Assembly (NCBI GenBank): GCA_947426945.1
Contig: CANEFX010000010.1
Coordinates: 1-64,000 of the forward strand
Reading direction: 5' to 3'
Source: an uncultured Bacillota bacterium
GTDB taxonomy: Bacteria > Bacillota > Clostridia > Oscillospirales > Oscillospiraceae
DNA length: 64,000 bases
Position 1 is the stretch's first letter; the number at the start of each line of letters is the position of its first letter. The notes beneath the pieces were generated by a model. The model made no database searches. It saw nothing but the letters and a program-made list of their open reading frames with translations, and was not told where the DNA came from. Below are positions 7,603-17,174 of this stretch, piece by piece. The position numbers and the translations under genes were made by a program.

Positions 7603-9644
7603 GCGTCAAAATTCACCGATTCTGTGCCCTTGGCCACACCGTTGATGAAGATGGTCACTTCCTTCGTCCCCATTCCTCTCGTTCCCTGGATGTGAATCTC
7701 CGCCCCGGTCTCCATGGTGGCGTCGTAGTTCTGATTCCAGACCTGTGCGCCGTCCATCAGCACCCGCACGTTTACATCCCCCTCATAGCCGTCCAGGGGG
7801 ACGGTAAAGGACTTGGTTACCGGGATGGGGTCCGTCACCTCCGGCGGCGGGTCGGGGGGCAGAGTGGCGGGATCGGGACCTGCGCTGATAATCAGGTTGA
7901 CTTCAGTCCCTTCTGGCACCTCTGTTTTGGCGGTGGGGTAATGGCTGATGACCTTTCCGGCCGGCACCGTATCGCTGTACTGGCTATCGTCGATCCTGCC
8001 GACCTCCAGGTTGTAGGTACGGATGGTGCTCTCCGCCAGAGATTGGGTCATCCCCTCCAGATTGGGCACCTCAATGGGCACATCTTTGGGGCCCTTGCTC
8101 ACCACGATCTGCACCTCTGTACCCGGCGGAACACTGACGCCCTGCATCGGTGTATAGGAGATGACAAAGCCCTGCTCGATGGTTTCGTTGTTCTCATAGG
8201 AGGGCACGCCGGCCTTCAGGCCAACCTCCTTCAGTCGCTGAGAGGCGGTCTGGTAGTCCATGTTATCCAGGGGGATCATCTCCACCATCTCCGGCCCGCC
8301 GCTGATGGTCACCTTGATCTCGGTAACGCTCTCCCCCACCTCCCGTTCGGCCTTGGGGTCCTGATCGATGATGGTGCCCGGGGCAGCGTCGTTGGCCAAC
8401 GTCTCCCCCTCAATGAGAGTAAAGCCGTTTAACAGCTCGGTGTTGTCCTTGACCTCCTCATAGATCTCACCCACCAGTTTGGGTACCGTATGGGTCTTGG
8501 GGGGGGCGATCATGCCGGCAAAAATGGTGTTCCACAGGAAGTAACCGATCACCCCCACAAAGAGGAGTACGGCAGCCACGGCCAGAAACACGGGCCACAC
8601 CGGATTGCGGCGGGGGTAGTCGTCCTCTTCCTCATACCGGCGGCGGCGACTGCGTTCCTCCTCATACCGGTGGTTGCTGCGGCGCTCCTCCTGCCGTCTG
8701 CGCTCCGGTTCCTGCCGGCCGCCAGAGGCGTGGATGGACCGTATCTGGGTGCGATCATCGTCCAACTCCTCCTCCGGATCAAATTCGGAGGAGCTGTAAT
8801 TGAAGTTGATATTGGGATTTTTCCGGAACTCCTCCAGGTCGGCCAGCATGTCGTCAGCAGAGAGGTACCGGTTCTCAGGCAGGGGGGCCATGGCTTTCAT
8901 CGTGATGACCTCCAGGGCCTCGGGGATGGAGGGCTCCAGCTCCCGGGGGGACAGGGGGATGGAGTTAATGTGCTGAATGGCCACCGACACGGGGGTGTCC
9001 CCCTCAAAGGGCAGACGCCCGGTGAGCATTTCATACAGCACCACACCGGCGGAGTACAGGTCGGACCGGGCGTCAATATGGCTGCCCCTGGCCTGCTCCG
9101 GGGAGATATAGTGAACCGAGCCCAGGGCCTCCTGGGTCAGGGTGCTGTGCCCTCCGGAGGCCACCCGGGCAATACCGAAGTCGGCTACCTTCACGCTGCC
9201 GTCCCGCAGAACCATGATGTTGTGAGGCTTGATATCCCGGTGGATAATCCCCCGGCTGTGGGCATGGCCCAGGGCCTTGGTAATCTGGGTGATGAAATGA
9301 AGGGCCTCCCGCCAGTTGAGCTTGTTGCCCTTGCGCTGCATGTACTGCTTCAAGGTGATGCCGTCGATCAACTCCATGACGATGTACTCCAGCTCAGAGG
9401 ACCGGCTTACGTCGTACACGGCCACAATATTGGGGTGGGACAGCATAGCGACGGCCTGGGACTCGTCGTGGAAACGGCGGCGGAACTCGGCGTCCTGAGA
9501 CAGGTCCTCCCGCAGGATCTTAATAGCTACCAGTCGGTTCAAGCGGTGGCACCGGGCCTTGTAAACCTTAGCCATGCCGCCGGTACCGACCAGCTCCAAT
9601 ATCTCATATCGGTTATCGAGTAATTTACCGATGTAAGGATCCAT
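7599..9644 (-). CDS. prkC: Serine/threonine protein kinase with PASTA domains (PrkC/Stk)
   Basis: A 681-residue Hanks-type kinase. The kinase domain (1-275) shows GTGGMAKVY, the lysine in VAIKIL, HRDIKPHN and DFGIARV. A charged juxtamembrane stretch precedes one membrane helix (about 350-372), followed by three extracellular PASTA repeats (about 385-590), a Pro-rich linker and a C-terminal beta domain. PASTA repeats bind muropeptides/lipid II and signal cell-wall state. It sits 22 bp after its phosphatase gene, giving the standard stp-prkC-rsgA order. The start at 9644 has AGGAGG nine bases upstream. Confidence 0.96.
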   Translation of the reverse strand: MDPYIGKLLDNRYEILELVGTGGMAKVYKARCHRLNRLVAIKILREDLSQDAEFRRRFHDESQAVAMLSHPNIVAVYDVSRSSELEYIVMELIDGITLKQYMQRKGNKLNWREALHFITQITKALGHAHSRGIIHRDIKPHNIMVLRDGSVKVADFGIARVASGGHSTLTQEALGSVHYISPEQARGSHIDARSDLYSAGVVLYEMLTGRLPFEGDTPVSVAIQHINSIPLSPRELEPSIPEALEVITMKAMAPLPENRYLSADDMLADLEEFRKNPNINFNYSSSEFDPEEELDDDRTQIRSIHASGGRQEPERRRQEERRSNHRYEEERSRRRRYEEEDDYPRRNPVWPVFLAVAAVLLFVGVIGYFLWNTIFAGMIAPPKTHTVPKLVGEIYEEVKDNTELLNGFTLIEGETLANDAAPGTIIDQDPKAEREVGESVTEIKVTISGGPEMVEMIPLDNMDYQTASQRLKEVGLKAGVPSYENNETIEQGFVISYTPMQGVSVPPGTEVQIVVSKGPKDVPIEVPNLEGMTQSLAESTIRTYNLEVGRIDDSQYSDTVPAGKVISHYPTAKTEVPEGTEVNLIISAGPDPATLPPDPPPEVTDPIPVTKSFTVPLDGYEGDVNVRVLMDGAQVWNQNYDATMETGAEIHIQGTRGMGTKEVTIFINGVAKGTESVNFDA

Positions 9645-9665
9645 GGTAAATATCCTCCTATCTCT

Positions 9666-10385
9666 TTAACGCTTGATGAGCACTACGGTCACGTTGTCCG
9701 GGGCACCGCGGCTCAGGGCGATGTTCAGCAGCCGCTGGCAGCACTGCTCCGGCGCACCCCCGTGAACCACCTCATAGAGCATCTCCTGTTCGTTGACCAC
9801 GTTGCTCAGCCCGTCGCTGCACAACAGGAGGCAGTCCCCCTGGGCAAGAGGCTGGCGGAAGCAGTCCGCCATGAGGACGGGCTCCGCCCCCAGCGCCCTG
9901 GTAATCAGGTTCCTGTGGGGGTGAGTCCGGGCCTGCTCCCGGGTCAACTCTCCCCGCTCCACCAGGTCCTCCACCAGGGAGTGATCCCGGGTAACCAGGA
10001 CAATCCCCTCGCTGTTGATGTGGTAGGCGCGGCTGTCCCCCTCGTTGAGAATGACCGCCTCTGCGGCCCCGGCCAGGGCCGCCACCATGGTGGTTCCCAT
10101 GCCGGCGCACTCCGCGTCGCTGTTGGAGCGCTGAAAAACTGCCCGATTGGCCACCGAGGCGGCATGACCCATCCGTTCCTCCTCGGGACCCTCCTGCCCC
10201 GGCTTGAGGAACTCCTCCATAAACAGCTCCACAGCCATGGTGCTGGCCACATTCCCCGCCCGGGCGCCGCCCATGCCGTCGCACACCAGAGCGATGATCC
10301 TGCCATCCTCCAGCGATCTGGCCGCATAGGCGTCCTGGTTTTGTTGGCGTACCGCTCCGCGGTCGGTCACTCCCCATACCTGCAT
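9666..10385 (-). CDS. stp: PP2C-family protein phosphatase (Stp/PrpC)
   Basis: This 239-residue PPM-type phosphatase dephosphorylates PrkC and its targets. Metal-binding motifs are visible: VRQQNQDAY near the N-terminus, VCDGMGGARAGNVAS (about 35-49), LLCSDGLSN (about 183) and GAPDNVTVVLI near the end. The ATG at 10385 was chosen because CGAGG lies eight bases upstream; an upstream in-frame TTG at 10394 would overlap that site. It is followed closely by prkC. Confidence 0.95.
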   Translation of the reverse strand: MQVWGVTDRGAVRQQNQDAYAARSLEDGRIIALVCDGMGGARAGNVASTMAVELFMEEFLKPGQEGPEEERMGHAASVANRAVFQRSNSDAECAGMGTTMVAALAGAAEAVILNEGDSRAYHINSEGIVLVTRDHSLVEDLVERGELTREQARTHPHRNLITRALGAEPVLMADCFRQPLAQGDCLLLCSDGLSNVVNEQEMLYEVVHGGAPEQCCQRLLNIALSRGAPDNVTVVLIKR

Positions 10386-10462
10386 AGCGTTCAACCTCGT
10401 TTCTTGCTTTGTTGCATCTCTGATGTAGGGCCGGCCTTCATCCGTCTAAAAACATGCCGCTC

Positions 10463-11491
10463 CTACAGTGGCTCCTCTTTCATTGCCTTGCGCCGCAGTT
10501 GGCCGCAGGAGGCGTCGATGTCCCCTCCCAGCTTCCGCCGGACGGTGACGGTAATCCCATGTCCCTCCAGCCGCTTCTGAAAGGCCGCCACCCGGCGGCT
10601 GGGCCTCAGGGGGCTCTCCTCCACCTCGTTGAGAGGAATCAGGTTCACATGGGCCGGAGCCCCTTTCAGCCGCCTGGCCAACAGGTCGGCCTGCCAGTCG
10701 GCATCGTTCACCCCGTCGATCATGGCGTACTCGTAGGAGATACGCCGTCCGGTTTTTTCAAAATAGCGGCGGCAGGTCTCCAGCAGCTTCTCCACGCCCA
10801 CGCTTCTGTTGACCGGCATAATTCTGCTCCGGGTCTCGTCGTCCGGGGCATGAAGGGAAACCGATAACGTTAATTGTAACTCATATTGGGCCAGTTTGTC
10901 AATTTCATTCACTAAACCACAGGTGGACAGGGAGATGTGCCGCATCCCGATATTCAGTCCGTCGGGGTTGTTTACCAGGGTCAAAAAGCGCATTACCGTA
11001 TCAAAATTATCCAACGGCTCGCCGATTCCCATCAAAACGATGTTGGAAACGGGGACTCCGCTGTCAATTTGGGTAAAAAGCACCTGATCCAGCATTTCTG
11101 CCGGCGTCAGATCCCGGACCTTCCCCGCGATGGTGGAGGCGCAGAACGCACAGCCCATCCGGCACCCCACCTGACAGGAGATGCATACCGTATTCCCGTG
11201 ACGGTAGCGCATCAGCACTGACTCCACACAACTGCCGTCAGCCAGCTCCCAGAGATACTTCACTGTGCCGTCCAGCTTCGACATCTGCTTCCGGGCAATC
11301 TCTGGAGGCGCAAGAAGGGACTCTTCCTCCAGCTTCTGGCGCAGGGCCCTGGGCAGGTCGGTCATCTCTTCAAAGGAGGCGGCTCCCCGGTAAAGCCATT
11401 TGAAAATCTGCTTTGCCCGGAAAGCGGGTTCCCCCAGCTCCTTGAGCCAGACGGCCAGCTCCTCTGGCGTCATTGATTTTATGTCAACCAA
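10463..11491 (-). CDS. rlmN: Dual-specificity rRNA/tRNA methyltransferase RlmN
   Basis: A 342-residue radical-SAM enzyme that methylates C2 of A2503 in 23S rRNA and of A37 in some tRNAs. The CxxxCxxC cluster is in CRMGCAFCAS, with the usual GMGCAFCAST-like context; GIGEPLDN and the C-terminal cysteine-containing DIDASCGQL are also present. A TTG start at 11491 is favoured, eight bases after AGAGGAG; the alternative GTG at 11500 overlaps the rsmB stop and abuts the ribosome site. It is translationally linked to rsmB. Confidence 0.95.
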   Translation of the reverse strand: MVDIKSMTPEELAVWLKELGEPAFRAKQIFKWLYRGAASFEEMTDLPRALRQKLEEESLLAPPEIARKQMSKLDGTVKYLWELADGSCVESVLMRYRHGNTVCISCQVGCRMGCAFCASTIAGKVRDLTPAEMLDQVLFTQIDSGVPVSNIVLMGIGEPLDNFDTVMRFLTLVNNPDGLNIGMRHISLSTCGLVNEIDKLAQYELQLTLSVSLHAPDDETRSRIMPVNRSVGVEKLLETCRRYFEKTGRRISYEYAMIDGVNDADWQADLLARRLKGAPAHVNLIPLNEVEESPLRPSRRVAAFQKRLEGHGITVTVRRKLGGDIDASCGQLRRKAMKEEPL

Positions 11492-11496
11492 AGAGT

Positions 11497-12825
11497 TCAC
11501 TCCTCTTTGCGCATCTTACAGATAAAGAATCCGTCCGTCCCCTGCCGGTGGGGCCAGAGAGTAAGCATCCCCGTCCTGGCGTCCCCCACATACTCAGGCA
11601 GACGGAAACCCTCCGGCCTGAAATCCGGGTGATCCGCCAAAAAGGCCAGCGCCACGTCCTCATTCTCCCGGCGCAGGAGGGTGCAGGTGGAATAGACCAG
11701 CACTCCGCCTGGCTTCACATATCGGGCGGCGTTGTTCAGAATGTCCCGCTGGACAGTCGGCAGGTCCCGCAAGGACTCCGGGCTTTTATAGCGGATATCC
11801 GGTTTCTTCCGGACGACTCCCAAGCCGGAGCAGGGGGCATCCACCAGTACCCGGTCAAAGGAATCTTCCCATTCGGGGCGGAATTTTTTCCCGTCGGCGG
11901 TCATGGGAGTGACATTAGAAAGACACAGCCTGCCGGCCCCGGCCTGAATCAGCTTCTTTTTGTGGGGGTGCAGGTCGCAGGAGATCACCTCTCCCCTGCC
12001 CTCCATCTGGATGGCGCAGGCAAAGCTCTTTCCCCCGGGAGCGGCACAGCAGTCTAACACCCGCATCCCCGCCCCGGGATCCAGGGCCAGCGCAGCCAGC
12101 TTGCTGGCCGGATCCTGGATATAGAACAGCCCCTCCTGAAAGGCGGTCAGACGCTCCAGATTGCCCGTTTTCTCCAAAATCAGGCAGTCAGCCATCCAAG
12201 GGTGAGGCCGGTTCTGAATTCCATCTCTCTCCAGCGTGACAGCCAACTCCTCCACAGTGGCTTTGGTGGTATTTGCCATGGCGGTAATGGGAACCCGGGC
12301 GTTATTGGCAGAGAGCAGCCTGGCGGTCTCCCCACTGCCCAAGGCGGTGAGAAACTCCCGCACCAGCCATTCCGGATGAGAGTAGCGGGTAGACAGATAG
12401 CTCACCGGATCGGTCTGGGAGATGGTAGGCAGGCTGTCCAGATTCCGTTCCATGCTGCGCAGAATGCCGTTGACCATTCCCGCCGCCCGGGGGTTTTTGC
12501 AGTGCTTCCGGGTCAGCTCTACCGAGGCGTTCACCGCGGCGCTGTGGGGAATTTTGTCCAGAAACAGCATCTGATAAGCTCCCAGCCGCAGAGCCTCCAC
12601 CACTCGGCCCTCCATCCGTTTCAGGGGCAGATTGGAGAAGTGGGAGAGGTAAAAATCCAGCAGCAGTCGGTTTTGGAGCACGCCGAAGCACAGTTGAGTG
12701 GCCAGGGCCCCGTCCCGGCTGTCCAGCCCAGAGGTCTCCAGCTGCTTTTTCAAAATGGCGTCCGACCATCCCCCTTGACGCCGGCAGTCGTTCAGTGCCA
12801 GCAGTGCCGTTTCCCGGGCATCCAT
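11497..12825 (-). CDS. rsmB: 16S rRNA m5C967 methyltransferase RsmB
   Basis: This 442-residue protein has an N-terminal NusB-like RNA-binding domain (about 1-140) and a C-terminal SAM methyltransferase domain. The latter shows VLDCCAAPGGKSFA (SAM motif I, about 258), DAPCSGLGVVRKKPDIR (first catalytic Cys, about 329) and YSTCTLLRRENED (second Cys, about 382). It makes m5C967 in 16S rRNA. GAGGGGAAAGCCT precedes the ATG. It is in the conserved def-fmt-rsmB-rlmN run. Confidence 0.95.
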   Translation of the reverse strand: MDARETALLALNDCRRQGGWSDAILKKQLETSGLDSRDGALATQLCFGVLQNRLLLDFYLSHFSNLPLKRMEGRVVEALRLGAYQMLFLDKIPHSAAVNASVELTRKHCKNPRAAGMVNGILRSMERNLDSLPTISQTDPVSYLSTRYSHPEWLVREFLTALGSGETARLLSANNARVPITAMANTTKATVEELAVTLERDGIQNRPHPWMADCLILEKTGNLERLTAFQEGLFYIQDPASKLAALALDPGAGMRVLDCCAAPGGKSFACAIQMEGRGEVISCDLHPHKKKLIQAGAGRLCLSNVTPMTADGKKFRPEWEDSFDRVLVDAPCSGLGVVRKKPDIRYKSPESLRDLPTVQRDILNNAARYVKPGGVLVYSTCTLLRRENEDVALAFLADHPDFRPEGFRLPEYVGDARTGMLTLWPHRQGTDGFFICKMRKEE

Positions 12826-12871
12826 AGGCTTTCCCCTCCTCTCACAGTTCTCGTCTCCCGCAGGGCCAAGG

Positions 12872-12889
12872 TTCCTTTGGCAAAGGAGC
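12872..12889. repeat. CTCCTTTG-type palindrome between fmt and rsmB
   Basis: TTCCTTTGGCAAAGGAGC followed by TTTTTC on the plus strand lies between the fmt stop and the rsmB start. It shares its core with the repeats at 4288 and 6663. It may attenuate transcription, but the T-run is on the strand opposite to the operon. Confidence 0.55.
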
Positions 12890-12894
12890 TTTTT

Positions 12895-13818
12895 CTATCT
12901 GGAAATCGGGTGGCCTGCCAAATAGGCGGCGGCGGTCATCCGCCTGCCGCCGGGGGCCTGAAGTTCCAGAATACGCAGGACCTGGCCGTCCCCGCAGGCC
13001 ACGTCGATACCCTGCTTCCCGGCGGCAATCACGGTTCCCGGGGCAGAATCGGTACGCTCCTCCACTGCCTGAGCGGCCCACAGCTTCACCGGCTCGCCGG
13101 TAAGGGCTGTGGTGGAGGCCCCCGGCCAGGGGTACAGACCCCGTATCTGGTTGAAAATCTCCTGGGCGCTCCTTGTCCAGTCCACCGGGGACAGGGCTTT
13201 GGACAGCATGGGGGCCGGGGTGGCTTTCCCGTGGTCCTGGGGAACGCGGCAGGCAGTCCCGGACTCGATTTGGTCCACAGCTTCAATCAGCAGCTCCCCG
13301 CCTATGACAGCCAGCCGGTCATACAGGGAGGATGCATCCTCTATCTCTCCAATGAGGGTAGCACGCTGGAGGATAATATCTCCCGCATCCATCTCGCGGG
13401 CCATATGCATGATGGTCACGCCTGTTTCCCGTTCCCCGTTGAGGATGGCCCAGTTGATGGGGGCGGAGCCCCGGTACTTGGGCAAAAGGGAGGAGTGGAC
13501 GTTGATACATCCCTTGGGAGGCAGAGCGAGGATATCGTCCGGCAGAAAACGCCCATAGGCCGCAACTACGATCAGCTCCGGGTCCAGCTCCTGCAAGACG
13601 GCCAAGGCTGCCCCGTCCCGGAGACGTTCCGGCTGATAGACGGGGATGTCGTAAATCTGGGCTCGCTCCTTCACCGGGGTGGGCTGGAGTCTGTTCTGGT
13701 GTCGGCCCACGGGCTTGTCCGGTTGGCTGAACACTCCCACAACCTGATGCCCGGCCTTCACCAGCTTCTCCAGGGAGGGGACGGCAAAGCCGGGGGTGCC
13801 CATAAAGACAATCCTCAT
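12895..13818 (-). CDS. fmt: Methionyl-tRNA formyltransferase
   Basis: A 307-residue enzyme that formylates initiator Met-tRNA using 10-formyl-THF. The N-terminal Rossmann domain starts MRIVFMGTPGFAVP; the catalytic region has NVHSSLLPKYRGSAPI (about 108-123) and GVTIMHM. The C-terminal OB-like domain runs from about 205. Its start overlaps the def stop by four bases, so formylation and deformylation genes are coupled, as is typical. Confidence 0.96.
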   Translation of the reverse strand: MRIVFMGTPGFAVPSLEKLVKAGHQVVGVFSQPDKPVGRHQNRLQPTPVKERAQIYDIPVYQPERLRDGAALAVLQELDPELIVVAAYGRFLPDDILALPPKGCINVHSSLLPKYRGSAPINWAILNGERETGVTIMHMAREMDAGDIILQRATLIGEIEDASSLYDRLAVIGGELLIEAVDQIESGTACRVPQDHGKATPAPMLSKALSPVDWTRSAQEIFNQIRGLYPWPGASTTALTGEPVKLWAAQAVEERTDSAPGTVIAAGKQGIDVACGDGQVLRILELQAPGGRRMTAAAYLAGHPISR

Positions 13819-14315
13819 CCGTCCATCCTCTCGCCTTCCATCTCATCCAACTCCTCAGTAGTATAGAGCCTGTCAGTATGCTCGTCATACATATGGCCTT
13901 CCAGGTGTTCCAGCTCATGGCAGAAGCACCGGGCCGCCAGGCCTGAGCCCTCCGTCTCAAACCAGTTTCCCCGTCGGTCCTGAGCCCGCACCTTCACCCA
14001 CTCAGGCCGTTTTACATAGCCCCACATACCTGGGATGGACAGACAGCCCTCCAGGCCGTCCTGCTCCCCCTCCTGGGCCAGAATCTCCGGATTGACCAGT
14101 TCCACCATTTCGTCCTTCTCCGGATCGGGCACCACGATGACCGCCCGGCGCAGGATGCCTATCTGGGGAGCCGCGAGGCCCACACCGTTGGCCTGCGTCA
14201 GCGTCTCCCTCAAATCGTCCAGCAGATCGTCCAGCTTACGGTCAAACCTGGTTACCGGATGGCACCGCTTGTTCAGCGCCGGGTCTCCCTGGGTCAAAAT
14301 CGTCCTGATTGCCAT
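13815..14315 (-). CDS. def: Peptide deformylase
   Basis: A 166-residue metallo-hydrolase removing the N-formyl group from new proteins. All three family motifs are present: GVGLAAPQIG (about 43), EGCLSIPG (about 89) and the metal-binding HELEH in CHELEHLEG (about 132). The start at 14315 follows GGAGAAGGAAGT; the longer frame to 14372 lacks a ribosome site. It lies downstream of priA with an 85-bp gap. Confidence 0.96.
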   Translation of the reverse strand: MAIRTILTQGDPALNKRCHPVTRFDRKLDDLLDDLRETLTQANGVGLAAPQIGILRRAVIVVPDPEKDEMVELVNPEILAQEGEQDGLEGCLSIPGMWGYVKRPEWVKVRAQDRRGNWFETEGSGLAARCFCHELEHLEGHMYDEHTDRLYTTEELDEMEGERMDG

Positions 14316-14400
14316 ACTTCCTTCTCCTTTGGGCTTTTGTCTCTTCTTTTCTTTATAAAAAGAAAGAAGCAAAAGAAAATTTTGGAATCCTTATATTTTC

Positions 14401-16869
14401 CTAACCGTTGTAGGGATCTGCATCGGCATAGACAGAGACGCCCCGGTTTTCCCTGTCCCTGTGGGCCGCTCTCAGCAGATAGGCTATTAAAGCCCGGAAC
14501 TCCTTCCCCGGCTGGCCGGTAAGGGTGAGGCGGTAGCGGTAGCGGTTATTTACTTTTGCCACAGCGGCGGGGGCGGGCCCCAGAAGCTGCCACCCGCCGG
14601 GTACTTGGGGCAGATCCTGCTCCAGCGTCCGGCGCAGGCGGGTACAGCACCGCAGGACGGCCCCCTCCTCCGGTCCGGAGGCCGTAATGATCACATGCTG
14701 GGCAAAGGGCGGGTCACGGCGCACCCGGCGCAGTTCTATCTCCCGCTCATAGAAGCCGTCGTAATCCTGTCTGGCGGCACAGCGAATTACATCGTTATCC
14801 GGGGTGAAGGTCTGGATAATCGCTCTCCCTCGCTTCTCCCCCCGGCCGGCCCGGCCTACCACCTGGGTAAGGAGGGAAAAGGTCCGCTCCCCAGCCCGAA
14901 AGTCGTCCACATAAAGGGACAAATCGGGGGCCACCACCCCCACCAGTGTGACATTCTCAAAGTCCAGCCCTTTGGCTACCATCTGGGTTCCCACCAGAAC
15001 GGGGATACGCTCTTTCCGAAAGCGGTCCAGCAGCTCTTCATGGGGGTGGGCGGCGGAGACAGTATCCGTATCCATCCGCAGCACCTCCGCCCAGGGAAAC
15101 AACTCCTGGAGCTCCTCCTGGACCCGCTGGGTGCCGGTACCGATAAAGTTCAGCAGTCCTCCGCAGGAGGGACATGCCGGAGGCAACAGCTGGGAGTGGC
15201 CGCAGTGGTGGCACATCAGACGATTGTTGGCCGAGTGATAGGTCAGCTTGACCGAGCAACGGGGACACTCAGGCACTTGGCCGCACTCCCCACAGGACAC
15301 CATCCGGCTGGCTCCACGGCGGTTGAGAAACAGGATGGCCTGCTCCTCCCGCTTGAAATTCTCCTCCAGCTCCCGCCCCAGCACGGAACTGACAGCTCCG
15401 GCACGGCCCTGGCGCAGCTCCTCCTTCAAATCCACAATAAGCACCTGGGGCAGGGCTCTCTGGTTGTAGCGCGTTTTCAGCCGAAACAGCCCGATCCGGC
15501 CCTCTCTGGCCTGGTACATGGTTTCCACCGACGGGGTGGCCGAACCTAACACCAAAAGAGCGCTGTTCTGGAGGCAGCGGTATTTGGCCACGTCCCGGGC
15601 GTGATAACGGGGAACATTTTCCGACTTGTAGCTGGCCTCCTGCTCCTCGTCCAAAATGATCAGTCCCAAATTGTCCAAGGGGGCAAAGACCGCCGACCGG
15701 GTGCCGACAACCACCTGGGCCTCCCCCCGGCGGACCCGCTTCCACTCGTCGTACCGTTCTCCCGCCCGGAGGGAGCTGTGAAGCACCGCCACCTGTCTGC
15801 CGAAGTGGGCGGCAAAAATCCGCAGCAGTTGAGGGGTGAGCACAATCTCAGGAACCAGCACCAGCGCCGTTCTGCCCCGGGCCAGAGTCTCCTGAATCAG
15901 GCGGATGTATACCTGAGTTTTGCCGCTGCCCGTCACCCCGTAGAGGAGGGCGGCGGCGGCTTCCCCTCGTTGAGCCAAAGCGTCCAGTCCCTCAAAAGCC
16001 GTCTGCTGCTCCTCATTGAGTACCGGGGGCAGGGCGGGAGGCACGTCCTCCAGGGGAGCGCGCCGCAGCACCTCCTGCTTTTCCAGGGTGAGGATTCCGC
16101 TCTTCTCCAGAGATTTCAACGTGGGCATGGACGCCCCGGTAAAATAGCACAGCTCTTTGGCAGAGGCAGCTCCCAGCGCGCACAGCAGCTCGGTCACGGC
16201 ATACCGCAGAGGGGCGGACTTCCGCCTGGGGGTCACTATGGCCATAGCGTCCTCCGCCGGAACGGCCAGCACCGCCAGTTTCTCCGTTTTGTCGGACACC
16301 GCCCGCTGAGCTCCGCTCTCCAGAAACGCCACGCCGGCCTCTGTCAGACGGCGGATGGCCGGATTGGGGTCTTTGGCCCCGAAAGCCAGACGGATCTGCT
16401 CCATATCCCCTCTGCCGCCCCAACTCCACAGCAGGTCCAGCAGCTGTCCGGCGGCGGGAGATCCCTCAGCAGCGCTGTAGGCCCGCTCCCGGTCCACCCC
16501 GGGCTGGATGGCCACACAGTCCCGCAGGGCAAAGTACAGCCCTGCGGGCAGCATAGCCTTCACACAGTCATAGACGGTGCAGAAATACCGCTCCCGCATC
16601 CATAAGGCCAGCCGGATAGCCCCTGTGTCCAGCACCGGAGCGTCGTCCAGCACTGCCTGGATAGATTTTAAAGACTCCCCCGCGGAGGGGACCTCGCCAA
16701 GGGACAGCACCAGCCCATCCGATCCCCGGTTACCCGCGGCGAAGGGAATCAGCACCCGCATCCCAGGCTCCAGGCGCGCCTCCAGCTCCCGAGGCACCAG
16801 GTAGTCATAAGGCTTATCGATAGCGTAGACTGCTCTGGCAACAGCCACCTTTGCGATTGTTCTGCTCAA
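14401..16869 (-). CDS. priA: Primosomal replication-restart helicase PriA
   Basis: This 822-residue protein has an N-terminal 3'-DNA-binding domain (about 1-100), a winged-helix region and a DEAD-like helicase with Walker A GVTGSGKT (about 313). The Walker B-type motif is ILDEEQEASY, and the zinc-binding cysteines are CGECGQVPECPRC and CHHCGHSQLLPPACPSC. It restarts stalled forks by loading the replicative helicase. A TTG start at 16869 is supported by GGAGGTGACAGCCA directly upstream. A terminator-like hairpin separates it from rpoZ, so it may have its own expression level. Confidence 0.95.
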   Translation of the reverse strand: MSRTIAKVAVARAVYAIDKPYDYLVPRELEARLEPGMRVLIPFAAGNRGSDGLVLSLGEVPSAGESLKSIQAVLDDAPVLDTGAIRLALWMRERYFCTVYDCVKAMLPAGLYFALRDCVAIQPGVDRERAYSAAEGSPAAGQLLDLLWSWGGRGDMEQIRLAFGAKDPNPAIRRLTEAGVAFLESGAQRAVSDKTEKLAVLAVPAEDAMAIVTPRRKSAPLRYAVTELLCALGAASAKELCYFTGASMPTLKSLEKSGILTLEKQEVLRRAPLEDVPPALPPVLNEEQQTAFEGLDALAQRGEAAAALLYGVTGSGKTQVYIRLIQETLARGRTALVLVPEIVLTPQLLRIFAAHFGRQVAVLHSSLRAGERYDEWKRVRRGEAQVVVGTRSAVFAPLDNLGLIILDEEQEASYKSENVPRYHARDVAKYRCLQNSALLVLGSATPSVETMYQAREGRIGLFRLKTRYNQRALPQVLIVDLKEELRQGRAGAVSSVLGRELEENFKREEQAILFLNRRGASRMVSCGECGQVPECPRCSVKLTYHSANNRLMCHHCGHSQLLPPACPSCGGLLNFIGTGTQRVQEELQELFPWAEVLRMDTDTVSAAHPHEELLDRFRKERIPVLVGTQMVAKGLDFENVTLVGVVAPDLSLYVDDFRAGERTFSLLTQVVGRAGRGEKRGRAIIQTFTPDNDVIRCAARQDYDGFYEREIELRRVRRDPPFAQHVIITASGPEEGAVLRCCTRLRRTLEQDLPQVPGGWQLLGPAPAAVAKVNNRYRYRLTLTGQPGKEFRALIAYLLRAAHRDRENRGVSVYADADPYNG

Positions 16870-16890
16870 TGGCTGTCACCTCCGTAAAAA

Positions 16891-16909
16891 AAGGGGGCGG
16901 CGCCCCCTT
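16891..16909 (-). terminator. Intra-operon terminator/attenuator between rpoZ and priA
   Basis: AAGGGGGCG / CGCCCCCTT forms a GC-rich hairpin followed on the minus strand by a T7 run. It overlaps the rpoZ stop codon and lies 22 bp before the priA start, so it probably lowers read-through into priA. Confidence 0.65.
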
Positions 16910-17123
16910 ACGCTTCTGTCTGCTCCAGTTCTCCGGCCTTATTGTCCAACTCGCCGTTGGCCACGGCTTGAATGGCGATGCTCACTGGCTTCTCCTCCAG
17001 CGGCTCACCGGCCATTTCGGCGTCACGGGCAATGCGGCGGGCCTTGCAGGCCACCACATTCACCAACTCGTAGCGGCTGGGCACCTTTTCCAGCAGATCC
17101 TTCATTGCGGGTTCAAGCATCAT
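16908..17123 (-). CDS. rpoZ: RNA polymerase omega subunit
   Basis: A 71-residue protein with the omega signature: EKVPSRYELVNVVACKARRI, with KPVSIAIQAVANGEL later. It binds the beta' subunit and aids polymerase assembly. The gmk-rpoZ order is conserved in Firmicutes. AGGAG lies eight bases before the ATG at 17123; a second ATG follows directly. Confidence 0.93.
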   Translation of the reverse strand: MMLEPAMKDLLEKVPSRYELVNVVACKARRIARDAEMAGEPLEEKPVSIAIQAVANGELDNKAGELEQTEA

Positions 17124-17174
17124 AATAAAAACTCCTTACTGTGTCCCTGGAACGGGGACGTCATATCACTATTT